Shown piece after piece: positions 17,056 to 25,731 of a DNA stretch of 38,196 nt. Each line of letters starts with the position of its first letter. The stretch's first letter is position 1. Position numbers and translations under genes: made by a program. The stretch is from assembly GCA_015233785.1 (NCBI GenBank), contig JADFWT010000015.1, positions 1 to 38,196 on the forward strand. Reading direction: 5' to 3'. The notes beneath the pieces were generated by a model, which worked only from the letters and a program-made list of their open reading frames with translations, was not told where the DNA came from and did no database searches. The stretch comes from Magnetococcales bacterium. GTDB taxonomy: Bacteria; Pseudomonadota; Magnetococcia; Magnetococcales; JADFWT01.

Positions 17056-17469
17056 TTAAAACCTGAACAACACCCACTGCGGCAGGATAAAACGCCCTTG
17101 AGGACCATCATAACGGCTCTCAAACAGCCCGTTGCCATCCTGGTCGATCAATACATAGGGTATCCCGTAGTAGGGTATGACCTCCACCTGAAACACCAGC
17201 CCATTGATGGCATATTCACGAATTTTGGTGCCGTTGACATCCTGATAGAGTCGAACCACCGTCTCTGGCCCCTTGATTTTAGGATCCAGATCTTCGGTCA
17301 ACTCGGCGATCAATGCCCCCTTGCTGGGCACGGCATGCCCTTGAGGATTGATGATCTCCTGCGGTTCATCCACCACCGCCGGTACTTCGGCGGCCATGAC
17401 GCCGCTCCATGTCATGGTCACAGCCACCGCTGCTGCCATCACGCCCAATATCCAGTGTGCTCCGCGCAT
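17056..17469 (-). CDS. Secreted DUF2782 protein
   Basis: This 137-residue protein has a signal peptide (MRGAHWILGVMAAAVAVTMT, cut near VMAAE) and a C-terminal DUF2782 domain. That domain is recognisable from VVRLYQDVNGTKIREYAING, the PPY-like segment GIPYVLIDQDGNGLFESRYD and the terminal PQWVLFRF. The family's function is unknown, but the gene commonly lies beside polA in gammaproteobacteria, as it does here in divergent orientation. ATG 17469 follows a GAGGTGAGG ribosome site; an in-frame GTG at 17478 is possible. Confidence 0.82.
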   Translation of the reverse strand: MRGAHWILGVMAAAVAVTMTWSGVMAAEVPAVVDEPQEIINPQGHAVPSKGALIAELTEDLDPKIKGPETVVRLYQDVNGTKIREYAINGLVFQVEVIPYYGIPYVLIDQDGNGLFESRYDGPQGRFILPQWVLFRF

Positions 17470-17611
17470 ACCCCTCACCTCATTGCCTTCCCGGCTTTGC
17501 GTCCAAGATCAACGCGCCGCCTTATCGCTCCCCCGGCCCGGGAAAACTTCTCACGATCCACCACATTGCAACGGCTGGCCAGAACCCGTCACTGGGTATA
17601 TTATGCGTGCT

Positions 17612-20332
17612 ATGTCTAACGCACGCCTCTTTCTATTCGATGGCTCCGGCTTTATCTACCGAGCCTATCATGGAATCCGTCGCCTATCCCGGCGCGATGG
17701 CTTCCCCACGAACGCCATTTTCGGCTTCCAGAAGATGATGCGCAAGGTGATCGACGCTCATCAGCCCGAATACACCGCTATGGTGTTCGATACCAAGGGG
17801 CCAACCTTCCGCCATAAAATGGACACGCAGTACAAGGCCAACCGAAAGCCCATGCCGGATGATCTGCGCCCGCAGATCGAAATCATCCACCGCTTAGTGG
17901 ACGCCTGCAACATACCGCGCTTTGCCCTGCAAGGCTATGAAGCCGATGATATTATTGCCACATTGACCAAGAAGGCCCATGAGACGGGCCTGGAAGTGGT
18001 GATTGTCAGTGGCGATAAAGACCTCATGCAGATGGTGAAGCCGGGGGTTTCTATGTTGGATGCCATGCGTGAAATCTGGTTCCATGAGGCAGAAGTCGAA
18101 GCCCACTGGGGCGCTCCGGCTCACCAAGTGATCGAAATCATGGCGCTGGTTGGAGACAACTCCGACAATATTCCCGGCATACCGGGCATCGGCCCAAAAA
18201 CCGCCGCCCCCTTGATTAAAGAGTATGGCAACCTGGAAGAGCTGCTGGCAAACACCGATCGTATCAAACAGCCCAAGCGGCGTGAAAATCTGATTAAATT
18301 TGCCGATCAGGCGCGCATGGCCCGCAAGCTGGTGGCACTGGATGAGAATGTCCCCATCGAAACCGACCTGGAAGCGCTACGCAGTCAGGCCCCCAACCGA
18401 AAGGCACTGCACGCCCTGTTCGTTGAGATGGAGTTCACTACCCTGGCCCGGCAAATGGCCCAGGAGGCCCGAAAAACCACCGATGAAAACGCCCCGCCAG
18501 CCCCCATGGCCGCCGAACCAAAGCAGGATTACCGCACCATCGCCACCCAGGCGGATTTTGCGGCTTTTCTGAAAGACCTTAAGGCACAGGTCGGCTTTGC
18601 CCTGGATACCGAGACCACCCATATCGATCCCATGCGGGCAGAGTTGGTGGGACTCTCCTTCTCCTGGCAGGCTCGACAGGCGTTCTATCTGCCGCTGGCC
18701 CACACCCAGGAGGCCGCCCCCAATGGCCAATTGGACCGACAGGAGACCCTGAAGGCCCTGAAACCGCTTCTTGAGGCCACAACGCCTAAGAAAATTGGTC
18801 AGAACCTCAAATATGACGCCCTGGTACTGCGCCACTATGACATCATCCTAAACGGGATCGAGCACGATACCATGCTGATGTCGCATCTGATCTACGGCTC
18901 TACCCGCCGTCACAATCTGGATGCCATCGCCCTGGAGACTCTGGGACGCACCACCACCACCTTCAAAGAGATCGCCGGGACCGGCAAAAAGCAGCTCCGT
19001 TTCGACCAGATCCCCCTGGAAACCGCCGCGCCTTATGCCTGCGAAGATGCCGACATCGCCTGGGAAGCGGCTCAGCGCTTCATGCCGCAACTGGAGAGCC
19101 TCACCGGCCCTACCAAGCTCTATCAGGAGGTTGAACGCCCACTGATGCCGGTACTCACCGAGATGGAGTGGGTGGGCGCGCTCATTGACCGGCAGGTGAT
19201 GGAACGTCTGTCGAAGGACTTCAACCAACGCCGGGGAATCCTTACCGAAGAGATCCATCATTTGGCTGGGGAGACCTTCAATATCAACTCCCCCAAGCAG
19301 CTCGGTGAAATTCTGTTCGGAAAAATGGGTATCAAGGGGGGACGGCGCACCAAAACCGGCTACTCCACCAACGTCAATGTGCTCACCAAACTGGCAGATC
19401 AGGGCCATAAGCTCCCGGCCAAGGTACTGGATTACCGCACCCTCACCAAGCTGCAATCCACCTATACCGATGCTCTGCTGGCGCTGATACACCCCGAAAC
19501 CGGACGCATCCACACCAGCTACAACCAAGCGGTGACTCTAACCGGACGACTCTCATCGTCAGACCCCAATCTTCAAAATATTCCCATTCGCAGCGAAGAG
19601 GGACGCGCAATTCGCGGGGCCTTTATTGCGCCTGAAGGGTGGAAGCTGCTTTCCGCCGATTATAGCCAGATTGAGTTACGCCTCTTGGCCCATCTGGGCG
19701 ATGTGCCACGCCTTAAGGAGGCCTTCAACGGCGGCGAAGATATTCACAGCGCCACGGCGGCAGAAATTTTTGACATCTCACTGGATGCGGTCAATGACGA
19801 CCAGAGACGCATGGCCAAAACCATCAACTTTGGGCTGGTTTACGGCATGAGCGCCTTTGGACTTGCCAAACGGCTGGAGATTGAAAATTATGAAGCCCAA
19901 CGCTATATGGACCGTTATTTCCAGCGCTACTCCGGCGTGCGACAGCACATGGACCGGGTGATTCTGGATGCTCAGCAGAAGGGGTATGTGGAGACACTGG
20001 GCGGGCGACGTTGCCCGGTGCCGGATATTGCCCATCGTCAACGCAATCTGCGAGAGTTTGCCGAGCGCACCGCCATCAACGCCCCACTTCAGGGCTCCGC
20101 CGCTGATCTGATTAAAATGGCCATGATTCGTCTGTCGAGCATGTTGCAAGATGCGGGATTGAAGAGCCGTATGATTCTTCAGGTGCATGACGAGCTGGTT
20201 CTGGAAGTACCGGAGGCGGAGATTGAGACAGTACAGCCGTTGATCCGGGAGGCGATGGAGGGCGCTATGAAGCTCTCCATTCCGTTGGTGGCCGATATTG
20301 GCATCGGCCAAAACTGGGCGGAAGCCCACTGA
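17612..20332 (+). CDS. polA: DNA polymerase I
   Basis: This repair and lagging-strand polymerase has 906 residues, full length for the family. Domains in order are the 5'-nuclease/FEN domain (1-290; DGSGFIYRAYHG, GYEADDIIATL, VSGDKDLMQ, LVGDNSDNIPG), the 3'-5' proofreading exonuclease (about 305-500) with its DTE catalytic motif at 332-334, and the polymerase domain (about 520-906). The polymerase domain has motif A (LSADYSQIELRLLAHL), motif B (RRMAKTINFGLVYG) and motif C (QVHDELVLEV). Proofreading should therefore be active. ATG 17612 (MSNARLFLFD) or ATG 17603 is the start; neither has a strong ribosome site. Upstream in-frame codons overlap the divergent DUF2782 gene and were excluded. The aat gene begins 10 bp after the stop. 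Confidence 0.96.
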   Translation: MSNARLFLFDGSGFIYRAYHGIRRLSRRDGFPTNAIFGFQKMMRKVIDAHQPEYTAMVFDTKGPTFRHKMDTQYKANRKPMPDDLRPQIEIIHRLVDACNIPRFALQGYEADDIIATLTKKAHETGLEVVIVSGDKDLMQMVKPGVSMLDAMREIWFHEAEVEAHWGAPAHQVIEIMALVGDNSDNIPGIPGIGPKTAAPLIKEYGNLEELLANTDRIKQPKRRENLIKFADQARMARKLVALDENVPIETDLEALRSQAPNRKALHALFVEMEFTTLARQMAQEARKTTDENAPPAPMAAEPKQDYRTIATQADFAAFLKDLKAQVGFALDTETTHIDPMRAELVGLSFSWQARQAFYLPLAHTQEAAPNGQLDRQETLKALKPLLEATTPKKIGQNLKYDALVLRHYDIILNGIEHDTMLMSHLIYGSTRRHNLDAIALETLGRTTTTFKEIAGTGKKQLRFDQIPLETAAPYACEDADIAWEAAQRFMPQLESLTGPTKLYQEVERPLMPVLTEMEWVGALIDRQVMERLSKDFNQRRGILTEEIHHLAGETFNINSPKQLGEILFGKMGIKGGRRTKTGYSTNVNVLTKLADQGHKLPAKVLDYRTLTKLQSTYTDALLALIHPETGRIHTSYNQAVTLTGRLSSSDPNLQNIPIRSEEGRAIRGAFIAPEGWKLLSADYSQIELRLLAHLGDVPRLKEAFNGGEDIHSATAAEIFDISLDAVNDDQRRMAKTINFGLVYGMSAFGLAKRLEIENYEAQRYMDRYFQRYSGVRQHMDRVILDAQQKGYVETLGGRRCPVPDIAHRQRNLREFAERTAINAPLQGSAADLIKMAMIRLSSMLQDAGLKSRMILQVHDELVLEVPEAEIETVQPLIREAMEGAMKLSIPLVADIGIGQNWAEAH

Positions 20333-20342
20333 TCGATACGCC

Positions 20343-21062
20343 ATGCCGATTTTTCCATTAGAAGATGACCCGGAGTTTGCCGACCTGTTTCCGCCGGTGG
20401 GGCTTGCCGAAGAGAACGGCCTGCTGGCCATCGGCGGTGATCTGACGCCAAAGCGTTTGATTGCCGCTTATCGCCAGGGCATTTTCCCCTGGTTCTCCCA
20501 GGATGAGCCGCTTCTTTGGTGGAGCCCTGATCCACGTCTTATACTGCGCCCGGAAAAACTGCACCTCTCCCGCAGCCTTAAAAAGACACTACGCCGCGAA
20601 ACCTATCGCATCACCTATGATCACGCCTTTGAACAGGTCATCACCGCCTGTGCTGAAACGCCGCGTGGCGATAATAACGGCACCTGGATTGTCCCAGAAA
20701 TGGTTGAGGCGTACTGCCAGCTCCAGGCCATGGGGTATGCCCACTCAGCAGAGGCGTGGCGCATGGGGATCGATGGCTCCAAGGAGCTGGTTGGCGGGGC
20801 CTATGGCGTGGCCATTGGCGGGGCTTTCTTTGGGGAATCGATGTTCTACCTCGCCCCGGACGCCTCCAAAGTGGCATTTGCCAGCCTGGTACAACGTCTC
20901 AACGATCATGGTTTCACCCTCATCGATTGCCAGATGGACACCGACCACCTGCGCCGCTTTGGGGCTGAACTGGTAACCCGTGAGACGTTCCTGGGTCAGC
21001 TCAAGACGGCGCTCTCCATTCCTGTGGAACAACTCTCCTGGCGTCAAGATGGTGCCATCTAA
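20343..21062 (+). CDS. aat: Leucyl/phenylalanyl-tRNA--protein transferase
   Basis: This 239-residue cytoplasmic N-end-rule enzyme transfers Leu or Phe to proteins with N-terminal Arg or Lys, marking them for ClpS/ClpAP degradation. Family hallmarks are visible: FPPVGLAEENGLLAIGGDL, YRQGIFPWF, LLWWSPDPR, the YAHSAEAW segment, GGAYGVAIGGAFFGESMF and LIDCQM. The start at 20343 (MPIFPLEDD) lies 10 bp after polA, so the two are probably co-transcribed. Confidence 0.95.
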   Translation: MPIFPLEDDPEFADLFPPVGLAEENGLLAIGGDLTPKRLIAAYRQGIFPWFSQDEPLLWWSPDPRLILRPEKLHLSRSLKKTLRRETYRITYDHAFEQVITACAETPRGDNNGTWIVPEMVEAYCQLQAMGYAHSAEAWRMGIDGSKELVGGAYGVAIGGAFFGESMFYLAPDASKVAFASLVQRLNDHGFTLIDCQMDTDHLRRFGAELVTRETFLGQLKTALSIPVEQLSWRQDGAI

Positions 21063-21187
21063 GAGTGGTTAGGGCACAACGGCCCCGCACTGTCTTCATC
21101 TCGCGCCCCATGATTGATGTTGCACCGTTGCTTCGAGATCTATAAGGTGTTTTCAGGATAGGGGACTGAAATGTTAACAAAAAACAA

Positions 21188-21234
21188 GATCCCCACCTTC
21201 AACTATAAACGTAACCATCTCATCTAAGGGGATC
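21188..21234 (+). promoter_or_regulatory. Inverted repeat covering a ribosome binding site
   Basis: GATCCCC (21188-21194) is complementary to GGGGATC (21228-21234), which contains most of the AAGGGG ribosome site for the gene at 21240. Pairing would hide the site, so it is a candidate translational control element. Confidence 0.4.
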
Positions 21235-21239
21235 CTGTC

Positions 21240-21860
21240 ATGCTATTGCGACGTTCCGTACAATTTCTATCCATCTTTGCCCTGCTTGGAGCGCTTACGA
21301 CGACACCTGTCGAGGCTGGCATGGGCGGCTTCGGCTCCGACGTGGGCGGTGGCAAGTATGGATCTGGAGGTGGCGGGGAGAGCGGCATGGCTGTCTATAC
21401 GCCCAACACCGTGACCCAGCTACAAGGCACTGTCTCCAGCAGTTCTGTTGACCACAACTCGGAGATGGGCCAGAAGGGCCTTCATGTTTACCTGAGTACC
21501 GACAAAGGGCGGGTCAAGGTTCACGTCGCACCTGAGTGGGTGACAAAGCAGCAGCGCATCTCATTTCGTAACGGCGAGCCCATCAGTGTGATTGGCGCCA
21601 CCTTTGAGAAACGCGGTGATCTGAACATCTATGCAGCCACCATCTATCAAGGACGGCGGATGATTTCACTGCGTAATCCACAGACGGGACAAAGCTTGTG
21701 GCGGGGACGCCACGCACAAGGCGGAATGGGTGGACAACAACAGCGCGGCTATGGCCAAGGCGGTCAACAGCAGCGCAGGTATGGACCAGGGAACATGCCG
21801 CAACAGGGTGGACAGCAACGGTTTGGGCCGCCACAAGGGAATGGACCTTGGAATCGGTAA
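21240..21860 (+). CDS. Secreted OB-fold-like protein with Gly/Gln-rich tail
   Basis: This 206-residue protein has a signal peptide (MLLRRSVQFLSIFALLGALT, cut near VEA), then a Gly/Ser-rich linker (27-48). A domain of about 95 residues follows (VTQLQGTVSSSS through RMISLRNPQTGQSLWRG) whose beta-strand pattern suggests an OB fold of the tRNA_anti-like/BOF type. The last 50 residues are made of Gly, Gln, Arg and Tyr (GGQQQRRYGPGNM and similar). The function is unknown. The low-complexity tail recalls the secreted proteins at 26625-31309. Its start has AAGGGG eight bases upstream inside an inverted repeat. It is convergent with the sensor kinase gene. Confidence 0.75.
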   Translation: MLLRRSVQFLSIFALLGALTTTPVEAGMGGFGSDVGGGKYGSGGGGESGMAVYTPNTVTQLQGTVSSSSVDHNSEMGQKGLHVYLSTDKGRVKVHVAPEWVTKQQRISFRNGEPISVIGATFEKRGDLNIYAATIYQGRRMISLRNPQTGQSLWRGRHAQGGMGGQQQRGYGQGGQQQRRYGPGNMPQQGGQQRFGPPQGNGPWNR

Positions 21861-21930
21861 ACTGAACGGCAATGGGGAGGGTCAACGCACGCAACCATTC
21901 ACACTTGGCTCTCTCCGCATCAGCCTCTAC

Positions 21931-24792
21931 TCACCCCCCCCCACACGCATCCCGAATCGCACCCAACAACTGGTCCTTCTTGATCGGCTTGCCAAGATGC
22001 AGGTTCGCGCCAGCCGCCAGACTCCTCTGCCGCTCTTCCTCCATGGCGTAGGCCGTTAAGGCAATCATGGGAATGGGCTCCCGGCCATGCTCCTTCTCAA
22101 AGCTACGCATGGCCTGTAAAGCCGTGTAGCCATCCATTACTGGCATCTGAATATCCATCAGAACCAGATCATAACGCTGTTCACGAAACCGATCCAAAGC
22201 TTGTTGACCGTTCTCCACATCATCAATGGTAAAGGCGGTTGCACGGCTAAAAGCGTGCACCAGCATACGGTTCTCTTTGGCATCATCAGCCAACAGAATC
22301 CGTAGTGGCGTTTGCAGAAGATCCTCACTCTGTTGCGGCTCGCTGGGAGGAGTTTTTTTTCCACTCAGGGCCTCTTCAACACGGGTAAACAGCTCTCCAC
22401 GCTTGATCGGCTTGGCAATGATATTCATCTGTGCCACCAACGATTGATGCTGGGCGCGTAGAATATCGGAGGTGAGCATCAGAATGGGAATCTCTGCCGC
22501 ATAGCCGGCGTCCAGACAGTTGGCCACCTGTACACCATTGAGCTTCGGCATACGAAAATCCAGCAGAACAATATGATAGGGATGTCCCTCTTCTCTGGCC
22601 CGCTCCACTTCACGCAGCCCCTCCTCCCCATCTGCTGCCTCAATAATCTCCGCACCAGTCTCTTGAAACATCTCTTTGATGATGATCCGATTCACATCAT
22701 AATCATCCACTACCAGGATGCGCTTCCCATGCAAATCCGGCATGGTAAATGGATTGATATCTTGAGCGCTTCCCTGTGATAAAACGATAGAGAAACTAAA
22801 GCAACTTCCCTGCTTCGGCTTACTCTCCAAAGTCAGATCGCCCCCCATCATCTTCACATAACGACGCGCAATACTCAGTCCCAATCCAGTCCCGCCGTGG
22901 CTACGGTTGATGGAGGCATCGGCTTGACCAAAAGGATCAAAAATAACCTCCTGTTTCTCAAAAGGAATGCCAATACCGGTATCAATAACCGAAAAAATCA
23001 GCCGAACCTGATCGTTCGCCATGGAAGCCGTCGATACCTTCACACGCACTTCACCTTTATGGGTGAACTTGACCGCGTTGCTCATTAAATTAAGCAAAAT
23101 TTGACGCAATCGCGAAGGATCACCCTGAAGCACAGAGGGTAGTGGACCGATACGTTGCCAGGATATTTCCAACCCTTTGTCGTGCGCCGACGGGGATAGA
23201 ATGTCGCATAGCGTGTCCATCAGCGGTTCCAGATCAAACGGAACCGACTCCAGCATCACTTGACCGGCCTCAATCTTGGACATATCCAAAACATCATTGA
23301 TAATACTCAGCAGGGCCTCACCAGCCGCCTTAAATATCCGCACATACCCCATCTGCCTCTTATTAAGCGGGGTCTCCTCCAGAAGCTGGGCCATGCCAAT
23401 GACCGAGTTCATCGGCGTACGAATCTCATGACTCATATTGGACAAAAACATGCTCTTGGCCTCATTGGCGCGATCAGCCGCCTCCTTGGCCTTGCGTAGT
23501 GCATGCTCCATTCGTTTGGCATGGGTAATATCCACCCAACAAGAGCGACTGTAGAGTATCTTCCCCTGATCGTCTTTTACCGAAGTGGCGTTAAGATTGA
23601 CATCTATTTGACGACCATCCCGACGTTTGAGCTGCAACTCAGCATTCTGAATCTCACCGCTCTCAACAAAAGTCTGAAAGACCTGATGTACCTTGTCCAG
23701 ACAGTCAGGATGGTAGAGTTCAAAGATCTCTCTGCCGATGATCTCCTCTTTGGTGTAGCCAAGATTATCGGCAACGGTCTGGTTACACTGCTTAATAATG
23801 GCTGTGGCAGCGTCTACCGAGGCATACATATCGGGGGAGAAATCATAGAGGTCGGCATAGCGTGCCTCAGATCGAATCAAGGCTTGGTTGGCCCGAGTCA
23901 GCTCCTGTGTCCGCAACTTAACCTGACGCCGCAGTGCCCAGGTCCACAACACCCCCATAAGCATCAGAAAAAACAGACCGACCCCAGCCATCAAGCCATA
24001 ACGTCGGATCTTCTGTAACGGTACCCCCCGAGGATCAACGATACCGAACCACTTATCATAAATTTCGTCATAGCGTCCGGTGGCCTTGATAATGCTAAGG
24101 CCTTGATTCAATTGATCACGAAGATGACTGTTGCCTTCACGGACTGCAAACCTATAGCCGTGCCCGTAGACATCAATTTTTGGGCCAGAGCTCTCCAGAT
24201 TAGTCAACCCCAGTTCATGAACGGTTAAAAGGGCAACCAGTCTTGGCACCAAGGCCAAATCGCCTTCGCCACTGGCTAAACGACGCAGGCTATCGGCAAC
24301 GGTTTTTGTCGCGAGAATTTTTGAAGTGACTTGATTTTTTTTTAGATAATCGTGGGTTGCGTCAGACTGCATAACCAAAATAGTCCGACCACGCAGATCC
24401 ACCTTTCGACGGATTGGTGCACCTCCCTTGCGAACAAAGGCCACCGCATAGGAGACGGTATGGGGGGTGGTATAATCAAAAAGCTTATCCCGCTCGGTAG
24501 AGTAAGAGACCAAAGGCAGCGCATCGATCTCACCCTTTTCCAGGGCATGGCGTACCTCATCCCAGGGACCAACCCGAAAGATAACCGGTAACCCCATCAC
24601 CTCTGCTACGGCCTTAAACAGATCAACACTGAATCCGTCCGCCTCACCGTTACTATTGACAATGGCAAACGGTGGATAACCCACCTCACTCCCCACCAAC
24701 AGGGCATCATCCGCAGCCACAACACGCGGCAGCAGAGAGGTCAGCACCATCAGAACGACAGAGAGCGCCATAAGCCAACGCCCTACCATCAT
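21931..24792 (-). CDS. Hybrid sensor histidine kinase with periplasmic solute-binding sensor
   Basis: This membrane sensor has about 953 residues. In order it has a signal or anchor segment (MMVGRWLMALSVVLMVLTSL), a periplasmic solute-binding (SBP_bac_3) domain at about 30-255, a membrane helix near 270-292, a PAS domain at about 310-430, a HisKA domain with phosphoacceptor SHEIRTPMN, and an HATPase domain (N-box LNLMSNAVKFT, DTGIGIP, GGTGLGLSI). Two receiver domains follow (DDYDVNR/LLDFRMPKLNG and DDAKENR/LMDIQMPVMDG), both with their phosphoacceptor Asp. No HPt domain or output regulator is nearby. ATG 24792 was preferred because it gives a clean signal sequence, although no ribosome site is evident; ATG 24921 and TTG 24954 would add N-terminal residues. 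The ligand is unknown; the sensor type often binds amino acids. Confidence 0.9.
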   Translation of the reverse strand: MMVGRWLMALSVVLMVLTSLLPRVVAADDALLVGSEVGYPPFAIVNSNGEADGFSVDLFKAVAEVMGLPVIFRVGPWDEVRHALEKGEIDALPLVSYSTERDKLFDYTTPHTVSYAVAFVRKGGAPIRRKVDLRGRTILVMQSDATHDYLKKNQVTSKILATKTVADSLRRLASGEGDLALVPRLVALLTVHELGLTNLESSGPKIDVYGHGYRFAVREGNSHLRDQLNQGLSIIKATGRYDEIYDKWFGIVDPRGVPLQKIRRYGLMAGVGLFFLMLMGVLWTWALRRQVKLRTQELTRANQALIRSEARYADLYDFSPDMYASVDAATAIIKQCNQTVADNLGYTKEEIIGREIFELYHPDCLDKVHQVFQTFVESGEIQNAELQLKRRDGRQIDVNLNATSVKDDQGKILYSRSCWVDITHAKRMEHALRKAKEAADRANEAKSMFLSNMSHEIRTPMNSVIGMAQLLEETPLNKRQMGYVRIFKAAGEALLSIINDVLDMSKIEAGQVMLESVPFDLEPLMDTLCDILSPSAHDKGLEISWQRIGPLPSVLQGDPSRLRQILLNLMSNAVKFTHKGEVRVKVSTASMANDQVRLIFSVIDTGIGIPFEKQEVIFDPFGQADASINRSHGGTGLGLSIARRYVKMMGGDLTLESKPKQGSCFSFSIVLSQGSAQDINPFTMPDLHGKRILVVDDYDVNRIIIKEMFQETGAEIIEAADGEEGLREVERAREEGHPYHIVLLDFRMPKLNGVQVANCLDAGYAAEIPILMLTSDILRAQHQSLVAQMNIIAKPIKRGELFTRVEEALSGKKTPPSEPQQSEDLLQTPLRILLADDAKENRMLVHAFSRATAFTIDDVENGQQALDRFREQRYDLVLMDIQMPVMDGYTALQAMRSFEKEHGREPIPMIALTAYAMEEERQRSLAAGANLHLGKPIKKDQLLGAIRDACGGG

Positions 24793-24996
24793 CCGTAGTA
24801 TTTGTAGAGAGGAAAAAAGACGCAGACTAACGGGCCTGCCAACCACCTCACATTCCACAAGGAAGCGACGGCAGAAATCAAGCCGATGGACGAGATGCGC
24901 AGACACGCAATAATCCGACATTTGGACGCACCCCCACAGTGACGTCCCCCTCAAACTTTACGATACCATTATCCTACCATAGACTCATTTCGATTG

Positions 24997-25023
24997 GGTG
25001 ATTTGAAATGGCATCAAATCACC
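24997..25023 (-). other. Perfect 10-bp hairpin at the end of the ParA operon
   Basis: GGTGATTTGA (24997-25006) and TCAAATCACC (25014-25023) are exact complements around a 7-nt loop. The hairpin covers the stop codon (25019-25021) of the Met-rich membrane protein gene. There is no T-tract on the minus strand, so it may stabilise the transcript 3' end rather than terminate it. Confidence 0.55.
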
Positions 25024-25705
25024 AAGGCATAAACTGATTCATAAAGCTCATGGGCCGCGTTGCACCGTTCATGTCATACCCCATGCGGGACACAGAGCCG
25101 GTCATGACATGCATGGCCTGGGTCATGGACTGCATATTGGAACTCATAGGGCCCAGTGTATCAAGTTTGACGGACATGGAGTCCATGACGCCGGACATAT
25201 GCCCGACACTCTTATCCATGCTGGTAACGTTGATGGACATGTGCTCCATGTTCTGGGCCATGTTCTGCATATCCACACTCATGGTCTCCATATTGTCGCT
25301 GATGTACTCCAGGTGCGTGGAGATTGAGGCGACGTTATCGGCCAAGATGCGAATGTTGCTGGACATGCCGCCCATGTTCATGCCCATCTTTGGATCGATA
25401 GACGAGGCCATGGTGCGAATATCTTGGGTGAGGCTATAAATGAGAAAAAAGCCGTACATGGCTAAAATAATGAAGGCAAAGAGCGACGGATAGACAATCA
25501 GCTCCCAACGCTTTGCGCTCTTGTCAAAGCTCTTGGCAAACTGGTCCAACACCGACGCCGAGCAGCCACCACACTCATCGTGCTGCCCAATGGGAATCAG
25601 CGGCGCTCCACGCATGGATGGCCTACTCTTGATCTTGGTGGCATCGCCGGTCTTTTTGGATGAATCTCCGACGAGCGCAGCGCCCGGCTTTTTTTGCTCG
25701 GCCAT
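25019..25705 (-). CDS. One-pass membrane protein with methionine-rich heptad coiled coil
   Basis: I recognise no family for this 228-residue protein. Residues 1-68 are polar and basic, with a CGGC motif (45-48). Residues 69-91 form one membrane helix. Residues 107-228 are exceptionally Met-rich. Hydrophobic residues fall at strict 3-4 spacing without interruption: 118, 121, 125, 128, 132, 135, 139, 142, 146, 149, 153, 156, 160, 163, 167, 170, 174, 177, 181 and 184. From 139 on most are Met. After a Pro break the pattern resumes at 191-212. This predicts a coiled coil of about ten heptads. The basic N-terminus suggests an N-in orientation with the coil in the periplasm (inference). AGGAGG precedes ATG 25705. 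It follows the ParA-like gene by 26 bp and is very likely its partner. Confidence 0.85.
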   Translation of the reverse strand: MAEQKKPGAALVGDSSKKTGDATKIKSRPSMRGAPLIPIGQHDECGGCSASVLDQFAKSFDKSAKRWELIVYPSLFAFIILAMYGFFLIYSLTQDIRTMASSIDPKMGMNMGGMSSNIRILADNVASISTHLEYISDNMETMSVDMQNMAQNMEHMSINVTSMDKSVGHMSGVMDSMSVKLDTLGPMSSNMQSMTQAMHVMTGSVSRMGYDMNGATRPMSFMNQFMPW

Positions 25706-25731
25706 ATTCCGGCCTCCTGATCAAAAAAAAT

